Both the position numbers and the translations under genes were made by a program. From NCBI GenBank assembly GCA_001920085.1, contig MNJC01000110.1, forward strand, positions 1 to 13,441: DNA of 13,441 bases. The letters are read 5' to 3'. The notes beneath the pieces were generated by a model. That model was not told the origin of the DNA and made no database searches. It saw nothing but the letters and a program-made list of their open reading frames with translations. The stretch comes from Actinobacteria bacterium 13_1_20CM_4_69_9. Lineage in GTDB: Bacteria > Actinomycetota > Thermoleophilia > Gaiellales > Gaiellaceae. Of the stretch, positions 12,669 through 13,441 are shown one piece after another; position 1 is the first letter of the stretch, and every line of letters starts with the position of its first letter.

Positions 12669-13441
12669 ATGTCGAGCTTCGAAGGAGGAACGTTCGGCGA
12701 GATCCCCTCGCCGATGGAGGGCCCGGAAGAGACCCCGGTCCTCCCGCAGCAGGAAGAGCAGTCTCAGCAGCAGGCCGAGGGCATCTCGCGCGTGCGCGCG
12801 GCAGCGAGCAATGGACGCAAGCGCTCGACTACCAAGCGCTCGACTACCAGCCGGTCCCGCTCGACGGGGACAGGGCGGGCGTCGAGCTCGCGCTCGCGTA
12901 GCACGACTTCGCGCTCACGTTCGACCGGCGGCACCCGCCGTCGCTCAACCAGCGCCAGCTCGCGCTCGACCGGCACGCGCAGCACCACGCGCCGGGCACC
13001 GTCCCGCGCGGCAGCCGCGAAGGGCGGCCGCACGACGGCACGCCGGCGGGCAACGGGCACGACGCGGTCTCGCTCGACGAGCACCCGCTCGACCGGCACG
13101 CGCCGCACCACGGGCACGCGCCGCGCCACCGGCACGCGCGCACGCTCGACGACCGGCACCGGCACGCGCCGCACCACGGGCACGCGCCGCGCCACCGGCA
13201 CACGCGCACGCTCGACGACTGGCACCGGCACGCGCCGCACCACCGGTACGCGCCGCACCACCGGCACGCGCGCACGCTCGACGACCGGCACGCGCCGCAC
13301 CACGGGCACGCGCCGCACCGCCTCGACGCGCGCACGCTCGACCGGCACGGGCACCCGGAGCACCTCGGCCCGCGGGCGCAGCAGCACAACCCGCAAGTCG
13401 ACCGGCGGCACGACGCGCCGGCGCACCACCACGCGCCGCCG
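12669..13441 (+). CDS. Arg/Ser/Thr/Gly-rich basic repeat protein (3' end beyond window)
   Basis: The ATG at 12669 has SD GGAGGG just upstream and the frame stays open to the right edge (257 codons). Residues 1-40 are acidic and Gln-rich (MSSFEGGTFGEIPSPMEG, later QQEEQSQQQAEG). From about residue 44 on, apart from a few Lys, Asn and Pro, only Arg, Ser, Thr, Gly and Ala appear: no acidic, aliphatic or aromatic residues for about 210 positions. It contains RS dipeptides (RSRSTG, SRSRST) and a 22-residue tandem repeat rich in TGTRR. The region is strongly cationic and disordered. It resembles in style histone H1-like bacterial tails (AlgP, Hc1/BpH1, HupB tails), which bind DNA, but with Arg in place of Lys; nucleic-acid binding is inference. 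It follows the CBS gene in an apparent operon. No specific family recognised. Confidence 0.82.
   Translation, partial: MSSFEGGTFGEIPSPMEGPEETPVLPQQEEQSQQQAEGISRVRAAASNGRKRSTTKRSTTSRSRSTGTGRASSSRSRSTTSRSRSTGGTRRRSTSASSRSTGTRSTTRRAPSRAAAAKGGRTTARRRATGTTRSRSTSTRSTGTRRTTGTRRATGTRARSTTGTGTRRTTGTRRATGTRARSTTGTGTRRTTGTRRTTGTRARSTTGTRRTTGTRRTASTRARSTGTGTRSTSARGRSSTTRKSTGGTTRRRTTTRR
13095..13330 (+). repeat. 66-bp (22-codon) tandem repeat in the basic protein gene
   Basis: Units start at 13095, 13161 and 13227 with exact 66-bp spacing, and a shorter one starts at 13287 (60-bp spacing, one GGCACC lost). Each unit begins GGCACGCGCCGCACCAC and includes CGCGCACGCTCGACGACC. They encode G-T-R-R-T-T-G-T-R-R-(A/T)-T-G-T-R-A-R-S-T-T and then usually G-T. 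Period and changes are multiples of three, so the frame is kept. Such repeats are prone to slippage and to assembly collapse. Confidence 0.85.

Noticed and set aside
12764..13432. Long minus-strand open frame of Val/Arg/Pro repeats opposite the basic protein gene
   Set aside because: It is the mirror of the GC-rich 66-bp repeats, has no SD or family match, and the plus frame has a proper SD, an operon context and a non-repetitive N terminus.

Overview
The window is very GC-rich with strong G/C third-position bias and looks like a bacterial chromosome of the phylum Actinomycetota. The mix of secreted LPFTG-anchored proteins and this thrS-infC-rpmI-rplT-pheST order would fit a deep-branching class such as Thermoleophilia. 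That class assignment is inference from style, not a database match.

Layout. Left arm (1-2450, all minus strand): a secreted blue-copper (cupredoxin) protein cut by the window edge, then two paralogous LPFTG cell-wall-type proteins that share a small two-cysteine domain but have different stalks. A strong rho-independent terminator and a promoter separate the two paralogs. Centre (2553-10493, mostly minus strand): the translation block, in transcription order thrS, infC, rpmI, rplT, a SpoU/TrmH rRNA methyltransferase, pheS and pheT. One plus-strand SAM methyltransferase sits between the rRNA methyltransferase and pheS. A 37-bp near-perfect palindrome at its 3' end supplies the last codons and stop of the rRNA methyltransferase. 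The infC leader holds a 7-codon open frame with a good SD, a possible antiterminator arm and an intrinsic terminator, which is an attenuator layout. Right arm (10492-13441): a short acidic ORF head-to-head with thrS, an MFS transporter (minus), a MmcQ/YjbR protein (minus), a two-CBS-domain protein (plus), and an open-ended gene for an extraordinarily Arg/Ser/Thr/Gly-rich protein built on 22-residue repeats.

Two themes stand out. First, several genes that should be intact carry apparent lesions or odd starts: infC has an in-frame TGA where the family has Gly; thrS lacks its TGS domain and its natural Met start is out of frame; the MFS gene has an in-frame TAG near its N terminus; the rRNA methyltransferase has only a CTG at its expected start; and one LPFTG gene runs 74 bp into its neighbour. 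The pattern suggests consensus errors in a draft assembly, or less likely real recoding or decay. Raw-read checks would decide. Second, the least described biology is the R/S/T/G-repeat protein co-transcribed with the CBS protein, and the LPFTG paralog pair with its conserved YGNG...GPGNSQPHK...C...VDVHA.KS...C domain.
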